From: Azonexus fungiphilus
Lineage (GTDB): Bacteria; Pseudomonadota; Gammaproteobacteria; Burkholderiales; Rhodocyclaceae
Assembly (NCBI RefSeq): GCF_003634965.1
Contig: NZ_RBXP01000005.1
Location: 1-57,185 of the forward strand
Direction: 5' to 3'
DNA: 57,185 bases
Part shown: positions 17,375 through 27,806 of the stretch, in pieces
Layout of the letters: each line of letters begins with the position of its first letter
How positions within the stretch are numbered: position 1 is the stretch's first letter
Program-made: the position numbers and the translations under genes
Notes under the pieces: model-generated
The model's input: the letters and a program-made list of their open reading frames with translations, nothing else
Database searches by the model: none
Told to the model about the DNA's origin: nothing

Positions 17375-18421
17375 TTATAGGCCTTTCTCTTTCAGTGCGG
17401 CGGCGACGGCATGGCCCATTTCGCCGACCAGCTCCGGACCGCGGTAGATGAAGCCGCTGTACACCTGGACCAGGCTGGCGCCGGCGCGGATCTTTTCGGC
17501 GGCGTCGGCACCGTTGAGGATGCCGCCGACGCCGATGATCGGCACCTCGCCGGCCAGCGCTGCCGCCAGCTTGCGCTGGACGGCGGTGGCTTTGCCGCGG
17601 ACCGGCGCGCCGGAGAGGCCGCCGGCCTCGCCACCGTTGGCCAGATGCTCGACGCCGTCGCGCGACAGCGTCGTGTTGGTGGCGATGACGCCGTCGAAGC
17701 GATGCCGGCGCAGCGCCTCGGCGATCGCGGCGATCTGGCTGTCGTCGAGATCGGGGGCGATCTTCAGGGCCAGCGGCACGTAGCGGCCGTGGCGGTCGGC
17801 CAGCTGCTGCTGGCGCGCCTTGAGTTGCGCGAGCAGGTCGTCGAGCGCCTCGTCCTTCTGCAGCTCGCGCAGGTTCTTGGTGTTCGGCGACGAGATGTTC
17901 ACGGTGACGTAGCTGGCGTCGTTGTACACCTTGTCGAGGCAGATCAGGTAGTCGTCGGCCGCCTTCTCGATCGGCGTCGTCGCGTTCTTGCCGATGTTGA
18001 TGCCGAGGATGCCGCCGCATTTCGGGAATTTCGCCGCGCGCACGTTGCGCAGCAGCGCGTCGACGCCGGCGTTGTTGAAGCCCATCCGGTTGACGATGGC
18101 CTGCGCTTCCGGGATGCGGAACAGGCGCGGCTTCGGGTTGCCCTCCTGGGGGCGTGGCGTGATCGTGCCGATCTCGATGAAGCCGAAACCGAGGCCGGCG
18201 AGCGCGTCGATGTGGGCGCCGTTCTTGTCGAGGCCGGCGGCGATGCCGATCGGGTTCGGGAAGCGCAGGCCCATGACCTCGACCGGGCAGGCCGGCGCCG
18301 GCTTGGCGAGGAGTCCGAGGAGGCCGGCGGATTCCAGGAAGGACATGCCGGCGAGGCCGATGCCGTGCGCCTTTTCGGCGTCCAGCGCGAAGAAGAATTT
18401 GCGGATGAGCGGATAGAGCAT
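17375..18421 (-). CDS. pyrD: Dihydroorotate dehydrogenase (quinone), class 2
   Basis: FMN enzyme of pyrimidine synthesis, oxidising dihydroorotate to orotate with ubiquinone at the inner membrane. About 348 aa. The N-terminal [19 protein letters not shown] helix is the membrane-association domain of class 2 enzymes. [11 protein letters not shown] contains the catalytic serine of class 2 (class 1 has Cys). IGVGGI and YSGFIYRGP are FMN phosphate-binding segments. Start placed at ATG 18421, which matches family N termini; ATG 18433 would add MPAT. Neither has a clear ribosome binding site. Confidence 0.96.
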   Translation of the reverse strand: MLYPLIRKFFFALDAEKAHGIGLAGMSFLESAGLLGLLAKPAPACPVEVMGLRFPNPIGIAAGLDKNGAHIDALAGLGFGFIEIGTITPRPQEGNPKPRLFRIPEAQAIVNRMGFNNAGVDALLRNVRAAKFPKCGGILGINIGKNATTPIEKAADDYLICLDKVYNDASYVTVNISSPNTKNLRELQKDEALDDLLAQLKARQQQLADRHGRYVPLALKIAPDLDDSQIAAIAEALRRHRFDGVIATNTTLSRDGVEHLANGGEAGGLSGAPVRGKATAVQRKLAAALAGEVPIIGVGGILNGADAAEKIRAGASLVQVYSGFIYRGPELVGEMGHAVAAALKEKGL

Positions 18422-18488
18422 GGTGGCCGGCATTTTAACGCATTTGCGCCGGCCCGCGCCGGCCGTCGCGCGCCGCTGTGGATAACCC

Positions 18489-18809
18489 TTAGCCGGCGAA
18501 GTGGCGCAGCGCCAGCAGCGTCGCCATGCCGGCGATGAAGGGCAGCCACGGGTTGCGCGAGGCCAGTGCGGCGCCGACTGCGGCGATGCCGCCGGCGAGC
18601 TTGGCGTTGATCACTGCGACGCTGCCGTCGACGACCAGCAGATCGGGGACGACGATCGCCGCCAGGGCCGCCGCCGGGGCATAGCGCAGTGCGCGCTGCA
18701 GCGTCGGCGGCAGGACGACGCGGCTGCCGAGGACGATGAAGCCGGCACGCGGCAGCGTCGTCGCCAGCCCGATCAGCAGGAAGGTCAGCCACAGCGAGAG
18801 GTCGTTCAT
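18489..18809 (-). CDS. azlD: AzlD family small subunit of a branched-chain amino acid exporter
   Basis: A 106 aa hydrophobic protein with four predicted TM segments, including [14 protein letters not shown] and [18 protein letters not shown], which are AzlD hallmarks. It pairs with the AzlC-like protein encoded immediately upstream (4 base ATGA overlap); AzlCD complexes export branched-chain amino acids or analogues such as azaleucine. Substrate here is inferred. Confidence 0.9.
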   Translation of the reverse strand: MNDLSLWLTFLLIGLATTLPRAGFIVLGSRVVLPPTLQRALRYAPAAALAAIVVPDLLVVDGSVAVINAKLAGGIAAVGAALASRNPWLPFIAGMATLLALRHFAG

Positions 18810-19522
18810 GACTGGCGGCTCCGGTGTTCGAGATGTTCGGCGACGAAGCCGGCCGCGATGCCGATGACGATCGCGACGACCGTGCCCAGGCGCAGCGGCA
18901 GGTCGCGCAGCAGCGTCGCGGCGAGGCCGCCGGCGATTGCCGCGACGAGCATCGGGCGGATCCGCGCCATCGGCACCAGGAGCACGATCAGCGCGATCGT
19001 CGCCATGAACTCCAGCGACCAGCCGCGCGGCACGACGCCGGCGGCGAAGATGCCGAGCAGCGTGAAGCTCTGCCAGAGCAGCCAGGACCACAGCGACGGC
19101 GCCAGGTAGTAGCCGAGCCGCCAGCGGGTGTCGTCCACCTGCTGCATGCGCTCGGCGCAGGTGGCGAAGACGCCGTCGGTGAGCAGGTGGCCGCACAACC
19201 AGCGGGCCGGCTGGCCGATGCCGCGGAAGCCGGGGGCGATGGCGGCGCTGAAGATGACGAAGCGCAGGTTGAGCGCCAGCGCGGTGACGACGATCAACCA
19301 CAGCGGCGCCTGCGCCGCGATCAGCGGCAGGGTGCCGAGCTGGGCGGTGCCGGCGAAGACGATCAGGTTCATGCCCATCGCCTCGAGCGGCGAGAAACCG
19401 GCGCTGGTCATCGCCATGCCCATGACCAGCGCCCACGGCACCAGGCCGACCGAGAACGGCAGGAAAGCGGCGAAACCCTCGCGGGCGCCGGCGACGAGGG
19501 CGGAGGTGGCGGACTGCGGCAT
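18806..19522 (-). CDS. azlC: AzlC family permease, branched-chain amino acid export
   Basis: A 238 aa membrane protein with the AzlC pattern: AREGFAAFLPFSVGLVPWAL, then FAGTAQL and LALNLRFVIFSAAIAP. The ATG at 19522 gives a family-like N terminus; a TTG at 19552 would add ten residues and is less likely. Upstream, divergent, is the tolC-like efflux operon, with repeated 8-mers in the gap. Order azlC-azlD-pyrD follows on the same strand, but the 67 base gap before pyrD leaves co-transcription open. Confidence 0.9.
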   Translation of the reverse strand: MPQSATSALVAGAREGFAAFLPFSVGLVPWALVMGMAMTSAGFSPLEAMGMNLIVFAGTAQLGTLPLIAAQAPLWLIVVTALALNLRFVIFSAAIAPGFRGIGQPARWLCGHLLTDGVFATCAERMQQVDDTRWRLGYYLAPSLWSWLLWQSFTLLGIFAAGVVPRGWSLEFMATIALIVLLVPMARIRPMLVAAIAGGLAATLLRDLPLRLGTVVAIVIGIAAGFVAEHLEHRSRQS

Positions 19523-19540
19523 GGCCGCGAAGATACAACA

Positions 19541-19597
19541 GTCGGCCAACAATTTGTAACAGCGCAGCAGTGGCCGACGACGCTAAACTGTCGGCCA
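19541..19597. repeat. Three alternating copies of an 8-mer forming exclusive hairpins
   Basis: GTCGGCCA occurs at 19541-19548 and 19590-19597, and its reverse complement TGGCCGAC at 19571-19578. Copies 2 and 3 form an 8 bp stem with an 11 nt loop ending at the first base of the tolC-like start codon. Copies 1 and 2 could pair instead. The loop of the second hairpin holds TAAACT, a -10-like sequence. It may be an operator or a translational switch for the efflux operon. Confidence 0.45.
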
Positions 19598-20988
19598 TGC
19601 CATTTCCGACCCGCATTTTTCCGCTTTTCCTGCTGTTGACCGTCAGTGCCGGCGCGCTCGCCGCCGGCGACGATCCGCTGGCCACCGAGGCGCTGCTGCC
19701 GTTGCGCAGTGCCACCGCGCTGGCCGCCCGGGTCGGCGAACTGCCCTGCGCCGAACAGTTGCCGGCGACGCCGCTGAGCGCGCTCGACGCCGTCGACCTG
19801 GCCTTGTGCAAGCACCCGCAGACGCGCGAAGTCTGGGCCTCGGCCCGGCTGCAGGCGGCCCAGGTCGGCGTCGCCCGCGCCGGCTGGCTGCCGTCGCTGG
19901 ACGGCCGCGTCGGCGTGAACCGCAATTTCAGCGAGGACGCCCGGACCAACCAGGGCACGGCTTCGCTGACGCTGTCCTGGCTGCTGTTCGACGCCGGCCA
20001 GCGGCAGGCGACGCTGGACAATGCGGCGCGCCTGCTCGACGCCGCCCTGGCGACGCGCGACGCAACCGTGCAGACCTTGTTCCTCGGCGCCCTGCAGGCC
20101 TATTACGGGGCCCAGGCGGCGCAGGCGGCGGTGCGTGCCGCCGGCGAGGCCGAGCGCGCCGCCAGCGAGAGCCTGGCGGCGGCCGAATTGCGTTACCGGG
20201 TCGGCGTCGCCACGCCGGCCGACCGGCTGCAGGCGCAGACCGCCGCCTCGCAGGCCCGGCTCAACCGGCAGCGGGCCGACGGCGAGGCGCGCAACGCGCT
20301 CGGCGCCCTGGCCAATGCCCTCGGTTTCCCGGCGCAGACGCCGCTGACCCTGGCCGCGGCGCCGGCGCCCGGCGAGACGGCGGCTTTTCGCCGCGATGTC
20401 GAGGCGTTGATCGCCGCCGCCGTCGACCGCCGGCCCGACCTGAAGGCGGCCGAAGCCCAGCTGCGCGCTGCCGAAGCCTCGGTCGCCGTCGCCCGTGCCC
20501 AGGGCCGGCCGACGCTGACGCTGGGGGCCGGCCCGAGCTGGCAGCGCCTCGACGGTGACACCAGCCGCGGCGGCACGCTCGGCCTGACGCTCAACGTGCC
20601 GCTGTTCACCGGCTTCGAGAACACCTACCGGGTGCGCGCCGCCGAGGCCCAGCAGGAGGTCCGCGCGGCCCAGCGCGAACGCCTGCGCAACCAGGTCGCG
20701 CTCGATGTCTGGCAGGCCTATCAGGGGCTGACGACGGCGACCGAGGCGCTGCAGACGACGCGCGACCTGGTCGCCAGCGCCGAGCAGTCGGAGCGGGTCG
20801 CGCTCGGGCGCTACAAGGCCGGCGTCGGCACCGTGCTCGACCTGCTCAGCGCCCAGAGTGCGCTGGCCGCGGCCCGCGTCGAGCGGATCCGTGCCGAACT
20901 CGACTGGAACATCTATCGCGCCACCCTGGCCCAGGCCATGGGGGCGCTCGACTACTCGCTGCTGCAGGCGGCGGAAGGAAGACCATGA
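19597..20988 (+). CDS. TolC-family outer membrane efflux protein
   Basis: Outer membrane channel of a tripartite exporter, 463 aa. A signal peptide (about 1-23, ending SAGALAA) is followed by two TolC/OEP repeats rich in alanine and glutamine coiled-coil helices; ALCKHPQTREVWASARLQAAQVGVA-type and RYKAGVGTVLDLLSAQSAL-type segments are family hallmarks. The ATG at 19597 gives the signal peptide; a GTG at 19570 would extend it unnaturally. No Shine-Dalgarno is visible, and the start codon touches a predicted hairpin. First gene of a four-gene operon with every junction overlapping. Confidence 0.93.
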   Translation: MPFPTRIFPLFLLLTVSAGALAAGDDPLATEALLPLRSATALAARVGELPCAEQLPATPLSALDAVDLALCKHPQTREVWASARLQAAQVGVARAGWLPSLDGRVGVNRNFSEDARTNQGTASLTLSWLLFDAGQRQATLDNAARLLDAALATRDATVQTLFLGALQAYYGAQAAQAAVRAAGEAERAASESLAAAELRYRVGVATPADRLQAQTAASQARLNRQRADGEARNALGALANALGFPAQTPLTLAAAPAPGETAAFRRDVEALIAAAVDRRPDLKAAEAQLRAAEASVAVARAQGRPTLTLGAGPSWQRLDGDTSRGGTLGLTLNVPLFTGFENTYRVRAAEAQQEVRAAQRERLRNQVALDVWQAYQGLTTATEALQTTRDLVASAEQSERVALGRYKAGVGTVLDLLSAQSALAAARVERIRAELDWNIYRATLAQAMGALDYSLLQAAEGRP

Positions 20989-22178
20989 ACAGGAAAGGCA
21001 AGCTGCTGATCGGCGCGCTGGTCGTCGCCGGCTTGGCCGGCGCCGCAGTCTGGTACGTCGCCGGGCGCGGCGAACAGGACCCGGCCAAGCGCTACCGCAC
21101 CGTCGACATCGGCCGCGGCGCCGTGACGCAGACGGTTTCGGCCAACGGCACGCTCAACCCGGTGGTGCTGATCAGTGTCGGCACCCAGGTGTCGGGGACG
21201 GTGAAGAAACTCTACGTCGATTTCAACGACAAGGTCAGGGCCGGCCAGCCGCTGCTCGAGCTCGACGATGCGCTGGTCTCGGCCAGCGAGCGCCAGAGCG
21301 CGGCAACGGTGGCCAACGCGCAGGCGACGCTCGACCTGGCCAGTGCCAGCGAGCTGCGGATGAAGGCCCTGCTTGCCGACGAATATGTCTCGAAGCAGGA
21401 ATACGACCAGGCGGCGCAGGCGCTCAAGTCGGCGCGCGCGCAACTGGCCCAGGCGCAGGCGCAGAACGCGCGCGACCGGGCCAATCTCGGCTTCACGGTG
21501 ATCCGCTCGCCGGTCGACGGCGTCGTCATCGACCGCGTCGTCGATCTCGGCCAGACCGTCGCCGCCAGCTTCCAGACGCCGACGCTGATCAAGATCGCCA
21601 AGGACCTGACCGAGATGCGCATCGACACGAGCTTCGCCGAAGCCGACATCGGCAGCATCCGCGAGGGCCTGCCGGCGAAGTTCACGGTCGACGCCTTTCC
21701 CGACCGGCAATTCGAGGGCGTCGTGCAGCAGATCCGGCTCAACCCGACCACCCAGCAGAACGTCGTCACCTACAACGTGCGCATTTCGGTGGCCAATCCC
21801 GACCACCTGCTGCTGCCGGGGATGACCGCCTACGTCAGCATCGGCGTGCAGCATCGCCAGGACGCGCTGCTGGTGCCGAACGCAGCCTTGCGTTTCAAGC
21901 CGGCCAATGCCGCCCGTCCGGAAAATGGCGGCGGCGGGCCGTCGACCGTCAACGGCGCGCCGCCGGCCGGCAAGGGCAAGAAACGCGACGGCCAGAGTGC
22001 GACGGTCTACGTCCTCGACGGCCAGGAATTGCGCCCGGTGGCGGTGCAGCTCGGCATCACCGACAACCGCAACAGCGAGGTCGTCGGCGGCGAGCTGGGC
22101 GCCGGCGCCCGCGTCGTCGTCGGCGAGAACGGCAACGGCAGCAAGCCGCCGTCGTCGGTCGGCATGCGGATGTTCTGA
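20985..22178 (+). CDS. macA: MacA-type periplasmic adaptor (membrane fusion) protein
   Basis: Inner membrane-anchored adaptor linking MacB-type ABC transporter and TolC, 397 aa. One TM helix (7-26), then the barrel-sandwich lipoyl halves (GTQVSGTVKKLYVDFNDKV and FTVIRSPVDGVVI), a helical hairpin in between (ERQSAATVANAQATLDLA region) and a beta-barrel domain with VVTYNVRISVANPD. A glycine/proline-rich insertion (around 308-335) before the membrane-proximal domain is unusual in length. Starts within the tolC-like stop (ATGA). Confidence 0.92.
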   Translation: MNRKGKLLIGALVVAGLAGAAVWYVAGRGEQDPAKRYRTVDIGRGAVTQTVSANGTLNPVVLISVGTQVSGTVKKLYVDFNDKVRAGQPLLELDDALVSASERQSAATVANAQATLDLASASELRMKALLADEYVSKQEYDQAAQALKSARAQLAQAQAQNARDRANLGFTVIRSPVDGVVIDRVVDLGQTVAASFQTPTLIKIAKDLTEMRIDTSFAEADIGSIREGLPAKFTVDAFPDRQFEGVVQQIRLNPTTQQNVVTYNVRISVANPDHLLLPGMTAYVSIGVQHRQDALLVPNAALRFKPANAARPENGGGGPSTVNGAPPAGKGKKRDGQSATVYVLDGQELRPVAVQLGITDNRNSEVVGGELGAGARVVVGENGNGSKPPSSVGMRMF

Positions 22179-22872
22179 TGGCCGACGCCGTCATCCGCGT
22201 CGCCGGCCTGGGCAAGTCCTACCAGACCGCGGCCGGCGAGTTCCCGGCCTTGCGCGGCGTCGACCTGGCGATCGCGGCGGGCGAGTACATCGCGATCATG
22301 GGCCCGTCCGGTTCCGGCAAGTCGACCTTCATGAACCTGCTCGGCTGCCTCGATACGCCGAGCGCCGGCGACTACTGGCTGGCCGGCGAGAACGTCGCGA
22401 CGCTCGACAAGGACGCGCTCGCCGTGCTGCGCAACCGCACCCTCGGCTTCGTCTTCCAGGGCTTCAACCTGCTGCCGCGGATGAGCCTGCAGGACAACGT
22501 CGCGCTGCCGCTGGTCTATGCCGGCGTGGACAAGGCGACGCGGCGGGCGCGGGCGCGCGTGCTGCTCGAACGCGTCGGCCTGGGCAAGTATGCCGAATCG
22601 CTGCCCAACCGCATTTCCGGCGGCCAGCAGCAGCGCGTGGCGATTGCCCGGGCGCTGGTCAACGCGCCGCGGCTGATCCTCGCCGACGAGCCGACCGGCA
22701 ACCTCGACAGCCATACCAGCGAGGAGATCATGCGCCTGTTCGGCGAACTCAACGGCGACGGCATCACCATCGTCCTGGTCACCCACGAGCCCGACATCGC
22801 CGAACACGCCAAGCGCCAGGTGCGCTTCCTCGACGGCCGCATCATCAGCGACCATCTCACCGGAGCCGCGCC

Positions 22873-22876
<4 letters not shown>
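22178..22876 (+). CDS. MacB-type ABC transporter ATP-binding protein
   Basis: ABC ATPase of the LolD/MacB class, 232 aa. Walker [10 protein letters not shown] (42-50), Q-loop in [10 protein letters not shown], signature SGGQQQR, Walker [11 protein letters not shown] with the typical [10 protein letters not shown] continuation, and H-loop VTHEP. In classical MacB this domain is fused to the permease; here it is a separate gene coupled by overlaps (TGATG at 22176, ATGA at 22873). Confidence 0.95.
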
Positions 22877-24093
<1,217 letters not shown>

Positions 24094-24117
24094 GCCGGGG
24101 CGGCGCGCCGGTTTTTT
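24094..24117 (+). terminator. Possible terminator of the efflux operon
   Basis: A GC-rich segment with CCGG at both ends (and GGCG/CGCC inside) is followed by TTTTTT at 24112-24117, right after the permease stop. The stem is short or imperfect. Confidence 0.5.
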
Positions 24118-24185
24118 GATTTTTCCGGTATTGGCCGGGTCGACCGTCGGATTATGCTGCGCCGGTCTCTGCCAGGATCCGACCG

Positions 24186-25436
24186 ATGACCGACCCGACC
24201 CGCCGCCTGCTGCTCGCCGCCATGCTTGCCCCGCTGCTGCCCCTGCCGGCGGCGGCCAGCGGCGGGCGCGTGCTGATCGTCGGCGGCGGCTGGGGCGGAC
24301 TCAGTGCCGCCGCCCAGTTGCGCCGCCTGGCGCCGGCCTTGAGCGTGACGCTGGTCGACCGCCAGCCGGCCTTCGTCAGCTTCGCCGACAGCAACCGCTG
24401 GCTGGTCGATCACGAAGGCGCGGCGCCGCCGTTGCGCCGCGACTACGCGGCGGTGGCGGCGGCCCGCGGCTACCGCTTCGTGCAGGCCGAGGCGCTGGCC
24501 GTCGATCGCACCGCCCGGCGTCTGGAAACCAGTGCCGGCAGCCTGCCCTACGACTGGCTGGTGGTGGCGCCGGGGATCGCCGAGGACTGGTCGGCCTGGG
24601 GCGTCGACGAGACGCTGACGGTCGACCGGCTGCAGCGCGAATTTTCCGGCGGCATGCTGCATGCCGCCGCCTTGCCGGCGCTCAAGGCACGCCTGCAGGC
24701 CTTCACCGGCGGCGACCTGGTGCTGACCGTACCGCCGCTGCCCTACCGCTGCCCGCCGGCGCCCTATGAAAGGGCGCTGCTGATCGCCTGGTGGCTGAAG
24801 ACGCGGCGGATTCCCGGGCGCCTGGTGATCGTCGATCCGAACCCGCTGATGCCGGCCTTCCGCAAGCCGTTGCTCGACGATTTCCGCGACCAGGTCAGCT
24901 ACCTCGACCATGCCCGCGTGCGCAGCATCGACCTCGAGCGGCGCAGCCTGGCCACCGATGTCGACGACATCCGCTTCGATCTGGCGCTGCTCGCGCCGCC
25001 GCAGCGCGCCGCCGGCCTGCTCGGCCCGGCCGGGCTGCTCCGGGCCGATGCCAACGACGGCCGCCCGGACGGCTGGGGCGCGCAGGACGCGCTCGGCCTG
25101 CACAGCCGGATCGATCCGAACGTTTTCATCATCGGCGATGCCGCCGGCGTCGTCTCGCCGCTGTTCGGCCATTATCCGAAAACCGGGCATGTCGCCGCCG
25201 CGATGGGCGCCATCGTCGCCGCACGCATTGCCGGCGGCGGCGACGGCGAGCAGCTGCTGGCCAGCGTCTGCCACCTGCTGACCAGCCCGGCGCCGCTGCA
25301 GGGCACCCGCCTCGACGTCCGCTATCGCCGGCGCGGCGACGGCTTCCTGATGCAGGAGAATGGTCAGGCGCGCCAGGCCGACCCGCTGGCCGCGGCGGCG
25401 GCCTGGGCGGCGGCGCATTACGCCGCCTTCCTCTAG
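24186..25436 (+). CDS. FccB-like FAD-dependent sulfide dehydrogenase-family protein
   Basis: A 416 aa exported flavoprotein of the flavocytochrome c sulfide dehydrogenase/SQR family. The N terminus has a twin arginine and a hydrophobic stretch ending AAAS (about 1-25), so Tat or Sec export is likely. The FAD Rossmann motif [10 protein letters not shown] is at about 34-43. [12 protein letters not shown] (around 188) matches the FccB hallmark and its redox cysteine. As I recall FccB, the flavin-linking Cys region is FVSFADSN here (Ser) and the second redox Cys is Gly in GWGAQ. It may therefore not oxidise sulfide in the usual way. No cytochrome subunit gene is adjacent. Confidence 0.8.
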   Translation: MTDPTRRLLLAAMLAPLLPLPAAASGGRVLIVGGGWGGLSAAAQLRRLAPALSVTLVDRQPAFVSFADSNRWLVDHEGAAPPLRRDYAAVAAARGYRFVQAEALAVDRTARRLETSAGSLPYDWLVVAPGIAEDWSAWGVDETLTVDRLQREFSGGMLHAAALPALKARLQAFTGGDLVLTVPPLPYRCPPAPYERALLIAWWLKTRRIPGRLVIVDPNPLMPAFRKPLLDDFRDQVSYLDHARVRSIDLERRSLATDVDDIRFDLALLAPPQRAAGLLGPAGLLRADANDGRPDGWGAQDALGLHSRIDPNVFIIGDAAGVVSPLFGHYPKTGHVAAAMGAIVAARIAGGGDGEQLLASVCHLLTSPAPLQGTRLDVRYRRRGDGFLMQENGQARQADPLAAAAAWAAAHYAAFL

Positions 25437-25449
25437 GCCTCGTTGGCGC

Positions 25450-25938
25450 CTAGTGGCGGGCCCAGGTCTTGGTGCTGCCGTCGGGCAGGACCAGCAGCGT
25501 TTCGTAGAATTCGCGGCGGATGCGCGGCGCCGCCGTTTCGGTGTCGAGCACCGTGCACGCAGTCTGGCAGATCGGGCTCGAATACTCGCGCCCGGGCGCC
25601 CCGAGGGGCAGGCCGGGGACCGACAGGCCGCGTGCCCGGGGCTTTTCGGCGAGCAGTTCCTTGATCTGGTCGGCGTGCACGTGGCCTTCGATGAAATAGC
25701 CGGCGATGCTGGCGCTGGGCACGGCCTCGAGATCCTTGGGGACCTTCAGCTTGCGCTTGACCGCGTCCATCTCGTCGGTCTGCGTCACCTTGACGGTGAA
25801 GCCGTTCTGGCGCAGGTGCTCGGCCCAGTCGATGCAGGCTAGGCAGACCTTGGGCATGTACACGGCGATCGGCGGCAGTTCGCCGGCCGCGGCATGGCCG
25901 GCGAGCAGCGCGAGCAGGCAGGCGAGGCGCTTCAGCAT
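25450..25938 (-). CDS. DUF411 family exported protein
   Basis: A 162 aa protein with a signal peptide (about 1-18, GHAAAG) and a DUF411 domain: the CLACIDW motif near residue 32, then LRQNGFTVKV, PSASIAGYFIEGHVHADQI and LPLGAPGRE. DUF411 proteins resemble thioredoxin-like metal-binding proteins and often occur in copper-related loci; metal binding by the CxxC is inferred. Two further cysteines (ICQTAC) lie near the C terminus. Its start overlaps the end of the ankyrin gene by 7 bases, so both are probably made together in the periplasm. Confidence 0.87.
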   Translation of the reverse strand: MLKRLACLLALLAGHAAAGELPPIAVYMPKVCLACIDWAEHLRQNGFTVKVTQTDEMDAVKRKLKVPKDLEAVPSASIAGYFIEGHVHADQIKELLAEKPRARGLSVPGLPLGAPGREYSSPICQTACTVLDTETAAPRIRREFYETLLVLPDGSTKTWARH

Positions 25939-26405
25939 GGCTTGCCCGCCTTGCAGTCCTTGAGGATCCACAGCGAGATCACGCCGGCCGCCTCGTCGGC
26001 CTTGACCTTGCGCGCCATCGCCGTCGGGTCGCGACCGTTGTCGGTGGTCGCGCGGGCGTCGGCGCCGGCCTCGAGCAGAACGCGGGCGTGCGTCGCGCGG
26101 CTGGCGTAGGCGGCCATGTGCAGCGGCGTCGCGCCTTCGCCGTCGCGGGCATTGACGTTGGCGCCGGCGGCGAGCAGCGCGCGCAGCGCACTCAGGTCGG
26201 GATTCATTGCGGCCAGGTGGATCGGCTGCGAGCCGAGCGCGGTGCGCTGGTCGCGGCTGCCGGGATCGCCGGCAAGCACGCGGCGGACATCGTCGCCGCT
26301 GCCCAGGCGGGCGGCGTTGTGGATCGGACGGTCGCCATCGACCGACTGGGCCAGGGCGGGCAGCGCGCAAAGGCAGCTGCACAGGAGGAGAAGGGGAAGA
26401 CGCAT
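25932..26405 (-). CDS. Periplasmic ankyrin repeat protein
   Basis: A 157 aa protein with a signal peptide (about 1-19, ALPALAQ; cysteines in LLLCSCLCALP could also hint at lipid modification, but no proper lipobox is seen). Three to four ankyrin repeats follow: DRPIHNAARLG, GSQPIHLAAMN, GATPLHMAAYAS and a last repeat with DPTAMARKVK. The C terminus ends in DCKAGKPC, a cysteine pair that may form a disulfide. Ankyrin proteins mediate protein contacts; coupling to the overlapping DUF411 gene suggests a shared role. Confidence 0.85.
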   Translation of the reverse strand: MRLPLLLLCSCLCALPALAQSVDGDRPIHNAARLGSGDDVRRVLAGDPGSRDQRTALGSQPIHLAAMNPDLSALRALLAAGANVNARDGEGATPLHMAAYASRATHARVLLEAGADARATTDNGRDPTAMARKVKADEAAGVISLWILKDCKAGKPC

Positions 26406-26483
26406 GACGGGCTCGCGGGTTGCGGATCGGTCCCGATTGTTGCCGGGGCGTCGGGGCCGCGGCCTTGATCCAGGTTAAATCGG

Positions 26484-26990
26484 TCAGCGCAGGCGCGGAC
26501 GGTTGGCCAGTTCGTCGGGGTTGTCGCCGGCGGCCGGAAAGTGTTCGGCAAGCAGCGCGCCGATCCGTCCGACGGCGTCGATCAGCCCGGCGCACGGGCG
26601 GCCGGCGGCGAAATCCCGGCTGCAGGCGGCGCTGATCGCGTCCCACTCGGCCTGCGCCACGCGGCCGGCGATGCCGCGGTCGGCGAGGATTTCGAGGCGG
26701 CGGTCGAGCAGTTGCACGTAGAGGAGCACGCCGCTTGCCGCACGCGTACGGTCGACGCCGTAAAGGGCGAACATTTCGCCGGCCCGGGCGCGGCTGTCGA
26801 GGCCGCGGCGCAGTGCGGCGAAGGGCAGGGTGGCCTCGATGACGACGCAGATCTCGCCAGCGTGACCCTGCTCGGCGGCGGCGATCGCCGCCGTCAGCGC
26901 GTCCAGGTCGGCCTTGGCGAAGTGGCGGCGGAGCAGCCAGCCGGGCGCCGTCAGGTGCTTGAGGATGTGCCATGCCCGCATCGTTACCAT
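26484..26990 (-). CDS. TPM domain protein
   Basis: A 168 aa TPM-domain (TLP18.3/Psb32/MOLO-1) protein without a signal peptide. HFAKADLDALTAAIAAAEQGHAGEI and SGVLLYVQLLDRRLEILADRGI are the family's core strands and helices. It is the third gene of lemA-ygcG-TPM, a common arrangement for an envelope-associated system of unclear function. ATG 26990 overlaps the ygcG stop by 7 bases; an internal ATG at 26981 is an alternative. A 78 base gap downstream shows no gene. Confidence 0.87.
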   Translation of the reverse strand: MVTMRAWHILKHLTAPGWLLRRHFAKADLDALTAAIAAAEQGHAGEICVVIEATLPFAALRRGLDSRARAGEMFALYGVDRTRAASGVLLYVQLLDRRLEILADRGIAGRVAQAEWDAISAACSRDFAAGRPCAGLIDAVGRIGALLAEHFPAAGDNPDELANRPRLR

Positions 26991-27799
26991 CTCCCCGAGG
27001 CGCCGCCGCCGCCGAAACTGCCGCCGCCGCCGGAAAACCCGCCACCGCGACTGCCGCCACCACCGCCGCCGTGCCAGCTGCCGCCGCCGCTGCGCAGGAA
27101 GGAGGCGACGAAGGTGATCAAGGCTGCAATCGCAGCTGCTGCCAGGGTGCCGAAGCTGAGCCAGGCCAGCCAGCCGGCCAGCGCCGCCACCGCCAGCGAG
27201 CCGGCGATGCCGAACAGTGCGCGGGCGACGCTGGCGACGAAGATGGCGATGAAGAGCAGGGTGTCGCTGTCGAAGCTGCTCGCCGCCGCCGGCTTTGCCG
27301 CTGCCGGGGGCGGCAGAGCCTCGCCGCCGATCAGGCGGGCCAGGCGGTCCACGGTCGACCGCAAGCCGCCGGCAAAATCGCCTTGGCGAAAGCGCGGTGC
27401 CATCTCCTCGTCGATGATGCGCCGGGCGATCGCATCGGGAATCGTGCCTTCGAGGCCGTAGCCGACTTCGATGCGCATCCGCCGGTCGTCCTTGGCGACG
27501 ATCACGATGACGCCGTCGTCGACGCCGCGGCGGCCGATCTTCCAGTGTTCGGCGAGACGGATGCCGAACTGCTCGATGCTTTCCGGCTGCGTCGTCGGCA
27601 GCAGCAGGATCGCCACCTGGGCGCCGCGCTCGCGTTCAAGGGCGGCCAGCCGGCCGACCAGGTCGGCCTGCTCGGCCGGGCTCAGCGTCGCGCTCAGGTC
27701 GACCACCCGGTCGCTCAGCGCCGGCAGCGCCACCGGCGCGGCCAGCACGAGCGTGGCGCAGAGGGCGAGTGCGAGGCTGGCGAACAGGCGGCGCAGCAC
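26984..27799 (-). CDS. YgcG-type TPM domain membrane protein
   Basis: A 271 aa exported protein: signal peptide (about 1-20), TPM domain (about 25-155, with QVAILLLPTTQPESIEQF and DDGVIVIVAKDDRRMRIEVG), two or three TM helices (about 178-235) and a low-complexity glycine/serine tail rich in GGG that ends GGASGRW. This layout is typical of YgcG-family partners of LemA. Function is unproven; roles in photosystem repair or phosphatase activity are known only for distant relatives. Starts 7 bases after lemA. Confidence 0.9.
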   Translation of the reverse strand: MLRRLFASLALALCATLVLAAPVALPALSDRVVDLSATLSPAEQADLVGRLAALERERGAQVAILLLPTTQPESIEQFGIRLAEHWKIGRRGVDDGVIVIVAKDDRRMRIEVGYGLEGTIPDAIARRIIDEEMAPRFRQGDFAGGLRSTVDRLARLIGGEALPPPAAAKPAAASSFDSDTLLFIAIFVASVARALFGIAGSLAVAALAGWLAWLSFGTLAAAAIAALITFVASFLRSGGGSWHGGGGGGSRGGGFSGGGGSFGGGGASGRW

Positions 27800-27806
27800 G
27801 GGCGGC

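Noticed and set aside
26984..27090. Glycine-codon repeats at the 3' end of ygcG as a DNA repeat or CRISPR-like array
   Set aside because: They encode the usual Gly/Ser-rich tail of YgcG proteins and are irregular.
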